Below are positions 37,043-47,984 of a stretch of DNA of 64,000 nt, in pieces. Numbering within the stretch: the stretch's first letter is position 1; each line of letters opens with the position of its first letter. Source of the DNA: Psoroptes ovis (lineage: Eukaryota; Arthropoda; Arachnida; Sarcoptiformes; Psoroptidae); the NCBI GenBank assembly GCA_002943765.1, contig PQWQ01000010.1, positions 932,501 to 996,500 on the forward strand, written 5' to 3'. The notes beneath the pieces were generated by a model, which had not been told where the DNA came from, did no database searches, and was given only the letters and a program-made list of their open reading frames with translations. The position numbers and the translations under genes are program-made.

Positions 37043-37700
37043 CAACAGCAACATTTTACAATCAACGATAACTACAACAACGACGACCAAGACGAATGAT
37101 GGCCATCTGCATCGAATTGATAAATGATAAATCATCGAAATTTTTATTTATTTATTTATTTATTTGTCTTTATATTTGATTTGTTTTTTTTTCTGAAGAT
37201 GATGATCATATTATCATCAATCAATCGAAAAATATTTAAAAAAACAACTTGTACCACTTCCACTTCGTATGAATGAATGAATGAACGAATGAATGAACGA
37301 ATGAATGATGAATGGTCAGATGTTCTTCGCTGATGAATTCTTTCTTTCTTTCTTTATTATTTCGATACGTTGAAAGCAAATATAAAAATTCAAAGAAATT
37401 TTCATTTATTCATTTTGAATAAATAAACAAACAAATATTATTTGAAATTATTTATTTTGATTTCATTTATGATTTGCCATACAAAATTGATTGAACAAAA
37501 TTTTTGCTTTTTCTTCGATCAAAAAAAATCAAATTTCATTTATCATTGAATCTAAATTATTTCAAAGAGAAGCTATTGGTGATCATCAAATCAGTAATGA
37601 TAATGAAGACGATGATGATGATGATGATGATAATGATGTTTTGCGTTATTTTGATTAAACATACCTGTTCGTTTTGTTGATCATTCAATACAATCATCGA

Positions 37701-37731
<31 letters not shown>

Positions 37732-38090
37732 AATCGAATAAAATTCGATAAAATTATTTAATTAATCATTTAATTTAATTACGATTATCGTACATTATTT
37801 ATTCTTGTTTTGTAATTTTGTTTTTGTTTACCTGTTTTTCGCCATCAATTTTTCACTGATTTATTCACCATTCTGATTCGCCATAATTAATTATATTAAT
37901 TAAAAAAAAAAAATTGCTGTTGACATGTACATTATCATAATAATCATTAGTGTGATTAGTTTTCAATCGTTGATTATAAAAATCAATTGAAAATATTGTA
38001 TTTTTCGGTTTCATTTTATCGTCAATTATTTTTGTAAATCATTTATTTTTCATTATCTGCAGTGAAAATTCTTTTAAAATTTCCAAAAAA

Positions 38091-39110
38091 ATGATGAACA
38101 TTAAACAAATAATCACATCGAATCAATCGTTATCATTATTTTTATTATTTTTGCTACTAATACAAATATTCGAATTAATCGATACCAAATCGATCAATGG
38201 TAATCAATCATCGTCATCATCATTATCATCGAATAAACAACAAAATTTTGATCTACCAATCAGTAAATGTAATAAAACACATGCAGATCAAAATGTTCGT
38301 TGGTTATATTTTTTCAATGATCCTGATCGTGTAGCACCGGATAATGCTGATGCATTTGAAAAATTTTGCAAGTAAGTTTTATTATTATATTAAGATATTT
38401 GAAACATTCAACTAATCAATTTCGGTGATCAAAATTCCAAAAGTCAAACAAATCAAAAAGAATTATATGTAAAAGAATATGCACGAAAATGTTTGGCAAA
38501 ATTTCCACGGCAAGTGACCAGTTTGCTAATGTTTGGTATTATACGAAAAAATCGACAATTTTGTAGTAAAATAAAATTACGTAAAGAAATGATACATGCA
38601 GCACATTGTTTGAATACGATCAAACAAAAAGGTTCACATTGTTTTACACGTGCAATACAAGATTTTCTTATTATTAAACACATGCCTATTAGTGGTCGTG
38701 TGGCTAAAACTTGTTGGTATGTTTTTGATAATTTTTGAAAAATAATTTAAATATCATTGAATCGATTTCCTTTAAATTTTAATCAATTTTAAATTTTTTC
38801 TTTCCCTATACATATTGTTTTCCACAGTGTCTATTATACACTTGAAGAATGTCTTGTACAGCAAGCAATCGAAACACCTGAATCTTGTAGCCAAAAAGAT
38901 TCACAAATGATTGAAAATCTTATTGAAGGCTATACCGGACAAGTTGTATCGAGTATTTGTCAAAATTATCCAAAATCACATGATACATGTGCAAAACATA
39001 TACAAAAAAAAGAAATGAATAAATTAAGAAAATTAATTTCAAATGAATTAAGTAAAACATATTCAATATTACCACCATTGATTGAAATATTGGATTCAAT
39101 TCCACCATAG
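38091..39110 (+). CDS. Secreted multi-cysteine protein, paralogue A
   Basis: Three exons, 38091-38371, 38444-38716 and 38828-39110, joined by two phase-2 introns (72 and 111 nt), encode 278 residues. An N-terminal hydrophobic stretch (residues about 14-29) is a signal peptide; a Ser-rich segment follows. The mature part has many spaced cysteines, including FCN at the first splice junction, ARKCL, QFC, AAHCL, SHCF, a TCC pair at the second junction, LEECL, SCSQ, SICQ and DTCAK. The same Cys layout, exon number, phases and junction residues are found in the gene at 62944-63849, so they are diverged paralogues. I do not recognise the family; an arthropod secreted haemolymph or gut protein is a guess. 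A second ATG at 38094 is equally usable. Confidence 0.82.
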
Positions 39111-39877
39111 AAAATAATATTTCATTTTTTATTTTATCATTGAAAATATGAAAATTTAAAATTTCCAAAAAAAAATCATCATTTCAAAGCATCTGTTATT
39201 TGTCATCATTATTATTATTATCATCATCATCATCATCATTATTACAATCATTTAATTAATTAAAATCAATTAATTCGTCAAATCGATAAATCTTTAAAAA
39301 AAAAATATATCTGATAATCAATTAGAAATCTCAATGAAATGATTGAAATAATTTTTAGAATTGCATCGCAATCGTCCATGAACAATCTTTATCAATCTTT
39401 GAATTTTTAAATATTGAATTTCAATGACCAGAATATATACACAATTGCATCTGAGATTTGTAATATTTTTCTTTTTGTTGTATTCTCTCTTATTGAAATT
39501 TGTGATCAAATATTTTTTTCGTTTAAATTTTTGTAAAAGAAAAAAATTTGAATAAAAATTTTTTAAAAATGATCAAAGGCTTTGAAAACCTGATCAAAGG
39601 CTGGCGCTACCGTGTTTTGCGCGTGGAAATTTTCTAAATATAAGACAGAATGAAATCAAATTGAATTTAAATTTTTTTAAAATTTATTTTATTAACAAAA
39701 TAATCTTATAATATCGATATATCAATTATTAAACATTAATTATTTGAATTGAAAGCGATCGATGTCGATCAATCCGTATAATTCAATGTCCAATTTGATG
39801 AAATTTGATAAAACAAACAGTCTTAATTCACGAAAAAAAAAATAGTTGCCATAAATTGATTTGAATTTTTTTAAAAT
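39111..39877. other. Short intergenic region between convergent genes
   Basis: This is 3'-flanking DNA of the genes at 38091 (+) and 40519 (-). It holds an (ATC)n tract near 39216-39240, and two ATCAAAG words (TCF/LEF-like) at 39572-39578 and 39593-39599 followed by CTGGCGCTACCG. No gene is seen. Confidence 0.5.
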
Positions 39878-40519
39878 TTAATTAATAACATTATATGGTT
39901 GATAATTTTGATACGATGGTATACGTTCTTGATCTAATTGTTGTTGTGCTAATAGTGAAAATACAAAACTTAACAATGATGATACACTACCGCCCAATAA
40001 TGGTAATATTATATTTGACCAATGTACTAAATTTGGCAAACAAAATGATCCCATACCAGTGATGAATGTAATTACAAGCATAATGAATGAATAAATTTTC
40101 ATTGATAATAATTTTTCGCGGCAAATACTGAAGAAACCAGTACCACCAGTGATTATTGCCAATATGGCAGCAATTATAACCTGTGTTGTATATACTGATG
40201 ATGAATTGTCTGTAAAATATATTGGAAAAATGAGGATTATCATTGAAAAAAACTTATTTTGAATGAAAAGAATCGATAAATTACCATCAAAATTTAAATC
40301 ATGTTGAAATAATTCTAATCCAAACAATGAATTTCCTTTTGGCATCGATTTTGGTGGAAATGTTTGTCGATCCAATAGAAAATATGTGATCAAACGTATA
40401 AAATGAAATAATAATGGAAATATTTGTGTACCAGAGATGCCGAAAAATGTTAAGAAAAATGCTTTCAAACAACGAAATGTAGATGGCCTACGGCCAGTTG
40501 GATCAAGACAAGATGTCAT
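39878..40519 (-). CDS. Four-helix membrane protein, unrecognised
   Basis: Reading leftward, exon 1 is 40519-40285 and exon 2 is 40209-39878. A 75-nt intron (40284-40210; GTAATT ... TTTTACAG) sits between them and keeps the frame open if unspliced, so an uninterrupted 213-codon model is also possible. I prefer the spliced 188-residue product because the 25 extra residues look like intron translation and both splice sites are good. Four hydrophobic helices are visible (starting FFLTFFGISG, VYTTQVIIAAIL, SFIMLVITFITG and IILPLLGGSV), with a short polar C-tail rich in Gln and Tyr (PSYQNYQPY). The layout resembles small tetraspan proteins but no family motif is recognised. Confidence 0.72.
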   Translation of the reverse strand: MTSCLDPTGRRPSTFRCLKAFFLTFFGISGTQIFPLLFHFIRLITYFLLDRQTFPPKSMPKGNSLFGLELFQHDLNFDGNLSILFIQNKFFSMIILIFPIYFTDNSSSVYTTQVIIAAILAIITGGTGFFSICREKLLSMKIYSFIMLVITFITGMGSFCLPNLVHWSNIILPLLGGSVSSLLSFVFSLLAQQQLDQERIPSYQNYQPYNVIN

Positions 40520-42453
40520 TTTTTTTGGTGTTTGTTGGTGGTGATGGTTGGGGATTTGTTGATTTTACGGATGAAAACAATTCAAAGACAATCAAAATAC
40601 TTCAAAACAATTTTGAGCTTGAAATTAATTATTCACAATTAATTCAGCGAAAAAAAATGAGAGAATTTCAGAAGAAATTAAAATAAACACAAAATTTTCT
40701 CCTCAAAAAAAAAACTATTTCAATTTCACCGGGATATTCTGCCAAAAATATTCTGTTGATTAATCAACAACAACAACAACAACTCGTACCACACAGCACT
40801 AATCAAAATTAACAAAATAAATATTCTTAGAAAGGAAATTGGCGCAAGTAAAATTTTGAATTTTGAACAAAAAATTATTCACAATTATCAATGTGAATAT
40901 TCAAATTCAAACTGAAGTTTATTGCAGATGAATGTATATTTCTGTGCCCAAAAAACATATGTTGAAATTTAAATTTAAATCAAAGATTGTCTCAAACAAC
41001 AACAAAACATAAATTGTCGATTGTCAAATTGTAATTTGCTTAATTGTAAATTAACACCTGCAAAAATACAAAACAATGATTTGAATCAAAATGAATCGAA
41101 ATGAATTTTGTGAATCGGAAAATTGAAAATTTTCAATTTACAAATTAAACATCATTGATTTTCATTGAACAAAAAAAAATTAAGCAAAAATCAATTGATT
41201 TTTTTTTCTACGAAAAATTTTCTCTCAAAATTTTGTTCGAATTTGTTTGTTTGTTTGATTGTTTGATTGATGTGAATTCTCATATTCATAAAAATGATTC
41301 GGAAGCATCGAAAATTTTTGAATTTTCAATTTTCAAGCCTACATTTTGGTTTTATTACATTTGCATTTGCACTTTCGTTCTTCGATGATCAAACATTAAA
41401 GCTGCATTTAGCATTGAAACCATTTAATAATTGTGTTGAACATCATCGGCTAACATCAGTGAAAAATAGCAGCAGCAGCCATCCACAGCCGAAGCACTCC
41501 TACTCCTTATTGAATCATTTTGCCATAATTTTACATATGTTTGATCAAAGAAATGGCAGAAAAAAAACACAATTACAAACATTGAACAAACGCCAACGAT
41601 TGACATTCAACGATTTGTTTGTTTGAATTATTATTATTATTATTATTATTAAATTTAAATGTGTTTATGGGAGAGAGAGAGGACGGAATCGAAATGGGAA
41701 AAATCTATGAAAAAAACATTGGAAAAATTTAAATTTAAAATTTTTGAATTTGGCATCCATTTCATTGCGTTTGTTTCTGTGTTTGTTTACTCTTCACAAG
41801 TCTACAAATAGACTGAATGATTAATATATATAAATGAATGAGTGAATATTACAATATAATCATTAACAAATAGTGGGTTCAAGATCATTCATTCAATGAT
41901 TTTAGTGATGGAAAAAACTTGATTCCCTTCAACATATGTTTGATGATTTTAATTTTTTGGGTGAAATAAATTTTGATGGCAATTAGAATCTGAACACACT
42001 GACGGCCCACACAATAATTTTTCTCAGTGATGATATTTTAACCAGAATTTTTTTTGGTGTTTTTCATATGATTCTTACCATGGATAGTTGTGTTCGAGTT
42101 TTGATTTTGGCAGCAATTTTGCGCGCGAAATTTAAATTTTTGTCGAAATTTCTACTGAATTTAAGTCTGATTTTAGAAAATAAATCAATGATCGTGGATG
42201 TAAATCTGGTTTCTTCGATGATCGTTAATTTTTTTTTCTGTCCATGAATGTCTGGAAATGTCTGGCAACCTTCTTGATCGGTTCTTTCGGATAGTCTGAT
42301 CTGGTTTGACTGGATTTGAAGAGATTTTTGAATATTTTACTTGTCATAAGTATAAGGATAAAAGTTGACGAGATTGGAGATGTTTTCAAAGATCTTCGAT
42401 GATCGCAGATATTTCTTATTGTTTGAATTGACCAAATCTAAACGTTGATCAAA
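40520..42453. other. Intergenic region, no gene seen
   Basis: Contains (CAA)n near 40768-40780, (ATT)n at about 41628-41650 and a (GA)n run near 41671-41680. The frames at 41155-41388 and 41294-41626 have no recognisable domain and biased composition. Confidence 0.45.
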
Positions 42454-43083
42454 ATGTTTTTGTTCAAAATATTTTCAATTTTAATTCATATTTTCTTCAT
42501 TATCATTGTGTTCGTTTATGCAATTGATTCAAAATGTTTACAAAAAAATACTAAACGAGGTAAAGTGATCATTTTTTTTTTTTTTTGAAATGATAATTAT
42601 TATCATTTATTCACTATTTGTTTTTTTCTTTATAAATGTCTATGAATAATTTGATAAATAATCATTGATTAATTAGAAGCAAATCGTGATCAATATATTT
42701 GTCGTAATCAATATTTTGAACCGGGAGCAAAAATCGCTGATCCAGAAAATTGTGAATGTTATTATCATTGTAATTTTAAACAACAACCATGTTATGAATG
42801 TTGTCCAAATGGTTTTGTATTCAAACCAAAACAAAATGAATGTGTACTTGCTTCAGCATTTAAATGTGAAAATAAGCCAAAAAAATTTATTTGTCAAGGA
42901 CGTGGTCTATTTATGAATAAAGATCATTGTAGAAAATATTGGGATTGTCGTGATGAAACAAATCTATTGGATGAACCAATTGAAGAAGCATGTCCTGATG
43001 ATCATCATTGGGATGATCGCCACAAAATTTGTCGTAAAGATTCGGAAGTGTTGAATATTGAAGATAAATGTAAAGATAATTGA
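42454..43083 (+). CDS. Secreted chitin-binding protein with two CBM14 domains (peritrophin-like)
   Basis: Exon 1 is 42454-42559 and exon 2 is 42677-43083, joined by a 117-nt phase-1 intron (CGAG|gtaaag ... ttag|AA), encoding 170 residues. A signal peptide of about 24 residues leads into two peritrophin-A (CBM14) domains. The second shows the exact six-cysteine pattern C-x11-C-x5-C-x14-C-x12-C-x12-C with aromatic YWDC. The first has the same framework (NCECYYHC) plus three extra cysteines. Such proteins bind chitin in gut peritrophic matrix or cuticle; in dust mites, peritrophin-like proteins are found in faecal pellets and include allergens. The gene is convergent with the (-) gene ending at 43372. 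Confidence 0.9.
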
Positions 43084-43371
43084 TTTTATCCTTCAAAAAC
43101 AAAATGCCGAACCTACACATTTAAAATTCATGATTGAACATGATTACAATAATCATCAAGGCCCTTGTTTATCAATGAATTATTATTATTATTCCAAAAA
43201 TTAGGGCATATTTAAAAATTGATCGATTGATTAATGAAAAATTAAAATATGAATTGATCATAATCCTTTTAAGGGATTTGAAACGAAAAACAAATTAATG
43301 AAATTTTGATTAAATTTGATTACTTAATTTTCAAACGATTAAATTATTAAATTTTTTTCTCATGAAAATGT

Positions 43372-44088
43372 TCACCAAAAATGTCTTCGCAAATAATCCA
43401 AACGCATTTTCAATAATTCAATTTTAAGGCGATATTTTTCTTTAGTCAATTTGATTAATTCAGGGTCTTGATTCAATGAAATGATGCCTGATTCAAACAT
43501 TGTTTGGCATTCTTTATCTTTTTTATTAGATAATTTTTTGTTTTTTGAAATTTTCTTTTTCTTATCACTATCATTTTTCGTTGATTTTTTAGTTTTATCT
43601 GCTTTAATTTTTTCCGGTTCGACATTTTCATCATTCATTTCAGTATCATAGATATTTTCATGATGCTGTAAGTTGATCGTACGTTTTTCCATCAATGGCA
43701 TGCGATTCCAAAATTTTTTGATATCAGTTGCCGAGAAATTTGTTGATAAAACCGAATTATAATCATTGGCTATCATTTTCCATATTAATTGATCTTTTTC
43801 CGATGAAAGTGATGATCTATGATGCAAATAAAGATGATGTATCAGTCGATAATTAACTGAATTCTTATTATTACTTGGATTTTTCGCATCATCTTTTTTT
43901 ATCTTTTTGACATTGTTTTCAACAATTATGGCTAAATTTTTATTCAAATCAAATTTATTGTTCTTTGAAAACTTATCGTTGTTGTTGGTAATATTGTAGT
44001 CATCATTTTCAACATCGATTTCAATATCACTACTGTTTATTTGAAATGAATCCATGATACAATTGGTGCAATTTTCGGTGCGAATCAC
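43372..44088 (-). CDS. Myb/SANT-like nuclear protein
   Basis: A single exon for 238 residues from the first ATG (44088), or 227 from the second (44055), which has fewer odd Cys residues before it; either is possible. The N-terminal third is acidic and Asn-rich. The middle (residues about 78-135) has a helical segment with LIWKMIANDYNSVL and IKKFWNRM, the tryptophan spacing of Myb/SANT-like (MSANTD/MADF-type) DNA-binding domains. A highly basic Lys-rich stretch (about 165-195), a likely nuclear signal, follows, then a C-terminal Leu-rich helix (about 215-238) that may form a coiled coil. It is probably a chromatin or transcription factor. It starts about 160 bp from the start of the divergent RabGGTase alpha gene. 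Confidence 0.75.
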   Translation of the reverse strand: MIRTENCTNCIMDSFQINSSDIEIDVENDDYNITNNNDKFSKNNKFDLNKNLAIIVENNVKKIKKDDAKNPSNNKNSVNYRLIHHLYLHHRSSLSSEKDQLIWKMIANDYNSVLSTNFSATDIKKFWNRMPLMEKRTINLQHHENIYDTEMNDENVEPEKIKADKTKKSTKNDSDKKKKISKNKKLSNKKDKECQTMFESGIISLNQDPELIKLTKEKYRLKIELLKMRLDYLRRHFW

Positions 44089-44250
44089 TCAATTCGAACG
44101 AACATTTAAAATTTAAATCACCGACATTTAAAAGGGTTCGAAATTCGAATCAACCAATCAGAATCGAGTATTGCGAGTCGTCCTTTATGAACAATCCTAC
44201 GGTCAGCTGTTGTCAAACTGTTGAACTGATTTTCAATTCGATTCAAGAAA
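44089..44250. promoter_or_regulatory. Bidirectional promoter region
   Basis: Only 162 bp separate the start codons of the divergent genes. It holds a CCAATCAG box at 44154-44161, a nearby TTCGAAATTCGAA palindromic block and a CAGCTG E-box near 44203. No TATA box is evident, fitting a housekeeping pair. Confidence 0.6.
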
Positions 44251-45979
44251 ATGGTAAGAAAATTGAAAATTTGAATTAATTTTTAATTTATTTTTCATAT
44301 TATTATTACCGAAGCATTCCAGAAAGAAAACAGGTGTCAAAGATGAAGCGAAAGAAAAAGCTAAATTGTTGAAAGCACAAAAATTTCATTCCGAATTATT
44401 AAATCTTTTTGATAAGGTTTGCGTGTTATGATTTCAGTTTTCATTCAATTATCGTTTGATTATCTTTTATTTTGATCAACTAGAAACATCAATCATGTAA
44501 AGATGTAGACCTTCTAGAACATATCGCTAAATTATTGGTTATTAATCCCGAATTCAACACTCTGTTCAATTATCGTCGTGAAATTTTATTAGAATTTAAA
44601 AAATCATTGAATGATGTTGAAAATGATGGAGAAAAAGATGAAATGGAGAAAAAATTCCACAATTTATGCCGAAATGAATTACATTTCATTGAAAATTGTT
44701 TGAAATCATCACCGAAATCATATGCAACATGGCATCATCGTCAATGGTTGATCGAACAAATGTTTGAACCAGATTTACAAAATGAAATTGAATTATGTAA
44801 TAAATGTTTATCATTAGATGAACGTAATTGTAAGTGTTTTCGATATTAATAATTCTCATTTAGTTAATTATGACTATTATTGTAGTTCATTGTTGGGATT
44901 ATCGTCGTTTTATAGTAAAATTTGGCAATATATCAACAATTGATGAATTTAATTTTACAACGAAAAAAATTCAAGATAATTTTTCAAATTTCAGTTCATG
45001 GCATTATCGTCATTCATTATATCGCCAATTATTGGCCGAAAATTTTGATCTTGAAAAATTAATATCAATGGTTGATAAGGATTTTGATGTAGTCAAAAAT
45101 GCTATATTCACTGATCCAAATGATCAATCACCATGGTTATTTTTACACTGGTTATTAGAATTCGAGCAACAATTGTTACTGTTGATCAATCATGAAAATG
45201 CCAATGATGAAAAACAATGTTCACATATCAAACGTTTTATTTGCAAAACAAATCTGTTAGCCATTGAATTTGATAGAAAATATCTAAATTTTCCGATTGA
45301 TAAAATCTTAATCAATAATAATGATACCCTTATTGATTGCAAAATGTTTAAATCAAAATTTGATTCCACAATTTGGATACTGCAACCAATTGATTTGCAA
45401 TCAGTCACCGATAATGATTTGATTGAATTTGAATTCATTTTCAAAGATAAATCAATTTTAAAACAAAAATTTGATAAATCAGATATTTATTTATATGAAA
45501 ATGAATTTCTTAAAAAACAAAATCGTTTGAAACAAAAAAGAATTGAAGATTTAAAAATATTATTAGAAATTGAATCAGAATCTAAATGTGAGTATTGAAT
45601 CATTAACTTGCGGAAATATTTTCAAAATTAAAAAACAATTAATTTCATTGTATTTTTCACATTTTCTTCATTTTCAACACACAGGGCCAACTTATATGTT
45701 GAATATTGTTTTAAATTACAATGATAATGATGATAACAAGGAAATTAACAAAGATCATCTAGATAATCAAACAATAGATAGATTAATTCGCATTGACCCA
45801 TTACGTTGTAATTATTATAAAGATTTAAGTAAGTTGTTTTTGAAAATGATTAAATGTTAATTGTTTTTTAATGTACTTTATTCGTTTAATACTAATCTTT
45901 TATCCTTCTTTGAATAGAAAAAATGATCATATCAAAGCGAAATTTATTTTCAAAAAATGAATCGGTGCAAATACATTGA
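44251..45979 (+). CDS. RABGGTA: Rab geranylgeranyltransferase subunit alpha
   Basis: Six coding exons: 44251-44253 (ATG only), 44315-44416, 44484-44829, 44886-45587, 45685-45828 and 45918-45979, giving 452 residues. With the beta subunit and REP it attaches geranylgeranyl groups to Rab GTPases in the cytosol. The spliced start reads MHSRKKTGVK, matching the family start MHGR; the acceptor used is GAAG|CAT at 44314. Protein prenyltransferase alpha repeats are clear: NPEFNTLFNYRREIL, PKSYATWHHRQWLI, ERNFHCWDYRRFI (across a splice), FSNFSSWHYRHSL and DPNDQSPWLFLHWLL. It ends soon after the IDPLRCNYYKDL segment, so the C-terminal leucine-rich repeats of the vertebrate protein (about 567 aa) are absent. 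AATAAA is at 46015-46020. Confidence 0.93.
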
Positions 45980-46305
45980 TTTAATCATTGCATGAATTTC
46001 TATGGAATCAATTTAATAAAAGCAAATTAAATGCATTCAATCAATTGTTTTCAAGATGAATCAAAAAATTTTATTTAATTTTCAATCAAATAATATCAGT
46101 AAGAGTATATTAAAATGTGTTTTGGATTATGAATTTTGAAAATTCGAAAAATATTATGGGAGTGATTTGAAATGAACATTTTGTTCGTTTAATTGTTAAA
46201 TTCAAATATTGAGATTGCCATAACTATGAAAAATTTATCCTTGATCTTGTTGAGTAAATCAATATGTTGTAATGAAGGAAAAAAATTCCGATCCACAACT
46301 GTCCA
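45980..46305. other. 3' flanks of two convergent genes
   Basis: Contains the RABGGTA poly(A) signal at 46015-46020. Otherwise A/T-rich with nothing else seen. Confidence 0.5.
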
Positions 46306-46644
46306 TTATTGTGCACTTTGTTGATTTGCTTTACCTAAATCGGCCAACGTATGAAACGATGCACGGCCAGCTTGTGTCAAATTAATTTCCAAACGTTTCA
46401 TCCATAAATCGATCATATTACAACAATCACGTGCTTCGTTGAATAATTCTGATGATATTACCGATGATGATTGTATAATAATACGATTAATTTTATCATA
46501 TAATTTTTGTGCACGTTGCATTTCTAATTTTGTCCAATCTTTACATGGTTCTAGTTCGTCGACAGGTAAACGATTTGCTTGTTTAATCAATTGATTCAAT
46601 TCACGTTCGATGATGGCGATTTTGGCAGCTGAAGTTGTAGACAT
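46306..46644 (-). CDS. Small helical protein, unrecognised
   Basis: I choose the ATG at 46644 (MSTTSAAKIAIIEREL), giving 112 residues. The frame extends 39 codons upstream, but that part is hydrophobic and intergenic in composition and is probably 5' UTR. The protein is mainly alpha-helical with heptad-like spacing (IERELNQLIKQANRL, LEMQRAQKLYDKINRIII, CCNMIDLWMKRLEINL), conserved-looking Trp/Cys residues and no signal peptide or membrane segment. Codon use is balanced, supporting a real gene. Small coiled-coil adaptor subunits look like this, but no family is recognised. It is convergent with RABGGTA. Confidence 0.7.
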   Translation of the reverse strand: MSTTSAAKIAIIERELNQLIKQANRLPVDELEPCKDWTKLEMQRAQKLYDKINRIIIQSSSVISSELFNEARDCCNMIDLWMKRLEINLTQAGRASFHTLADLGKANQQSAQ

Positions 46645-47381
46645 TTTTTCACGTAGAATGAAAAAAAAAAAAACGAAATCGGTACAAAAATTGGTTGAAA
46701 GTATTATTTTATCGTTTAAATGTCTTGTTAACGACACAAATGACAAAATGAAAATGACCACAAATGCGATTGAAAATGTCCATAGTATTTAATATTTATA
46801 AACATTTTGGAAATCAAAAAATTTTGATTTTGATATTTTTTTTCTGTTTGGTCATCGATAATAATAAACGATCATTCGATTTTTATTATCATCATCATTG
46901 ATAATTGATTGTTTCATTGTACATTTCATTTCTTTCTTGTTCGAAAACAAGAATGAATCATCATCGAGAACTCTTTCGATCATTATCAACATTTTGTTCC
47001 ATCATTTCATTGTTTTCGCATTTATACATTTGTTCACTTAACTATGAATTAATAGAATAGATAAGACATATCAACAATGACAAAATATCTCTTATATGAT
47101 AGGCCAAATGATGATAAAACGACTAATGATTTTTTCCTTCTTTTTCCGAGTGGAAATTTTTTAAATTCCATTTGATTTGATTTGATTTAATTCAATTATT
47201 TTGTTCCGATTTGATTGATTTGATTCGATTTCTTTGGGTATTTTTCAATATAATCGATAATCATTAGTGGAAAATAAATGGAATTGATTGCTGCTCGATA
47301 TCAACGATATCGATAATACAATTATCAAAATTAATCAATTATTACTAATTATCAATCAGTCAAACCTATTTGAAAATTTTC
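46645..47381. other. Intergenic region between divergent genes
   Basis: Upstream DNA of the (-) gene at 46644 and the (+) gene at 47382. A tiny upstream frame of 12 codons starts at 47278. (TTGAT)-type repeats near 47171-47230. Nothing else seen. Confidence 0.4.
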
Positions 47382-47984
47382 ATGTTAACATTACAATCAA
47401 TGATTATAACATTATCAATTACGATTCCGACACTAATAATGACAATAGTAATTTGTCTAAAATTTCGTCATTTAAAATCCGATAATAATTCTATCGATAG
47501 TGATGATGATAATGATGATGATGGTACAAATCGTAAACATCATCGTAAACGACGACATAAAAAAAAGAAGCGTAAAAAATCTCCAAAATCAACATTACAA
47601 CGGCAAAGTAATCAATCGTCAGTGATTAAAACAAAGCAGCAATCATCCGTGAGAATGTTACCACCAATGCAAATATCAACACCAACATCGACGACAACAA
47701 CAACAACGGCAATGACTATGATCATGAAAAATACAACCAAATTTGATAATTGTAATGATAATAATCAAAGAAAATCACCGATCACGATGAATGAACAATC
47801 ATCATTGATTATTGATAGCAGTAATAATGATTATTCGGATAGCATAATCAAAGATTTATCATTATCATTCTTGTTCAATCCTGAACGTATTAAACAAAAA
47901 TATCAAATGATGAATAAACAACAATCATCACTGCAGCAACAGCAGCAGCAGCAACATCTACATCAACAAAAATCAAATAAATAA
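47382..47984 (+). CDS. Basic, low-complexity membrane-anchored protein, hypothetical
   Basis: The first ATG of the frame (47382) gives 200 residues. The N-terminus is hydrophobic (about residues 5-25), a possible signal anchor. Then come an acidic run (DSDDDNDDD), a strongly basic run (KHHRKRRHKKKKRKK), Ser/Thr-rich sequence with a poly-Thr run, the segment SLSFLFNPERIKQKYQ and a poly-Gln tail. No domain is recognised. It may be one exon of a larger gene, since the left side is continuous with A/T-rich non-coding DNA. Coding status is supported only by frame length and the coherent charge blocks. Confidence 0.45.
   Translation: MLTLQSMIITLSITIPTLIMTIVICLKFRHLKSDNNSIDSDDDNDDDGTNRKHHRKRRHKKKKRKKSPKSTLQRQSNQSSVIKTKQQSSVRMLPPMQISTPTSTTTTTTAMTMIMKNTTKFDNCNDNNQRKSPITMNEQSSLIIDSSNNDYSDSIIKDLSLSFLFNPERIKQKYQMMNKQQSSLQQQQQQQHLHQQKSNK

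Larger units (their letters stand above)
35790..38090. other. Intergenic region with hairpin and triplet repeats
   Basis: No firm gene. It contains a 12-bp-arm hairpin at 36428-36464, a (TGC)n/(CAG)n pair with a 43-codon frame at 36911-37042, a (GAAT/GAAC)n tract at about 37270-37306, (TTTC)n near 37341-37354, (GAT)n near 37609-37631 and (TTG)n near 37703-37729. Confidence 0.5.

Noticed and set aside
41294..41626. 110-codon frame
   Set aside because: No family motif, no splice context, overlaps another chance frame.
47288..47485. 65-codon Asn/Ile-rich frame
   Set aside because: Overlaps the better frame at 47382 in another register and has A/T-driven composition.
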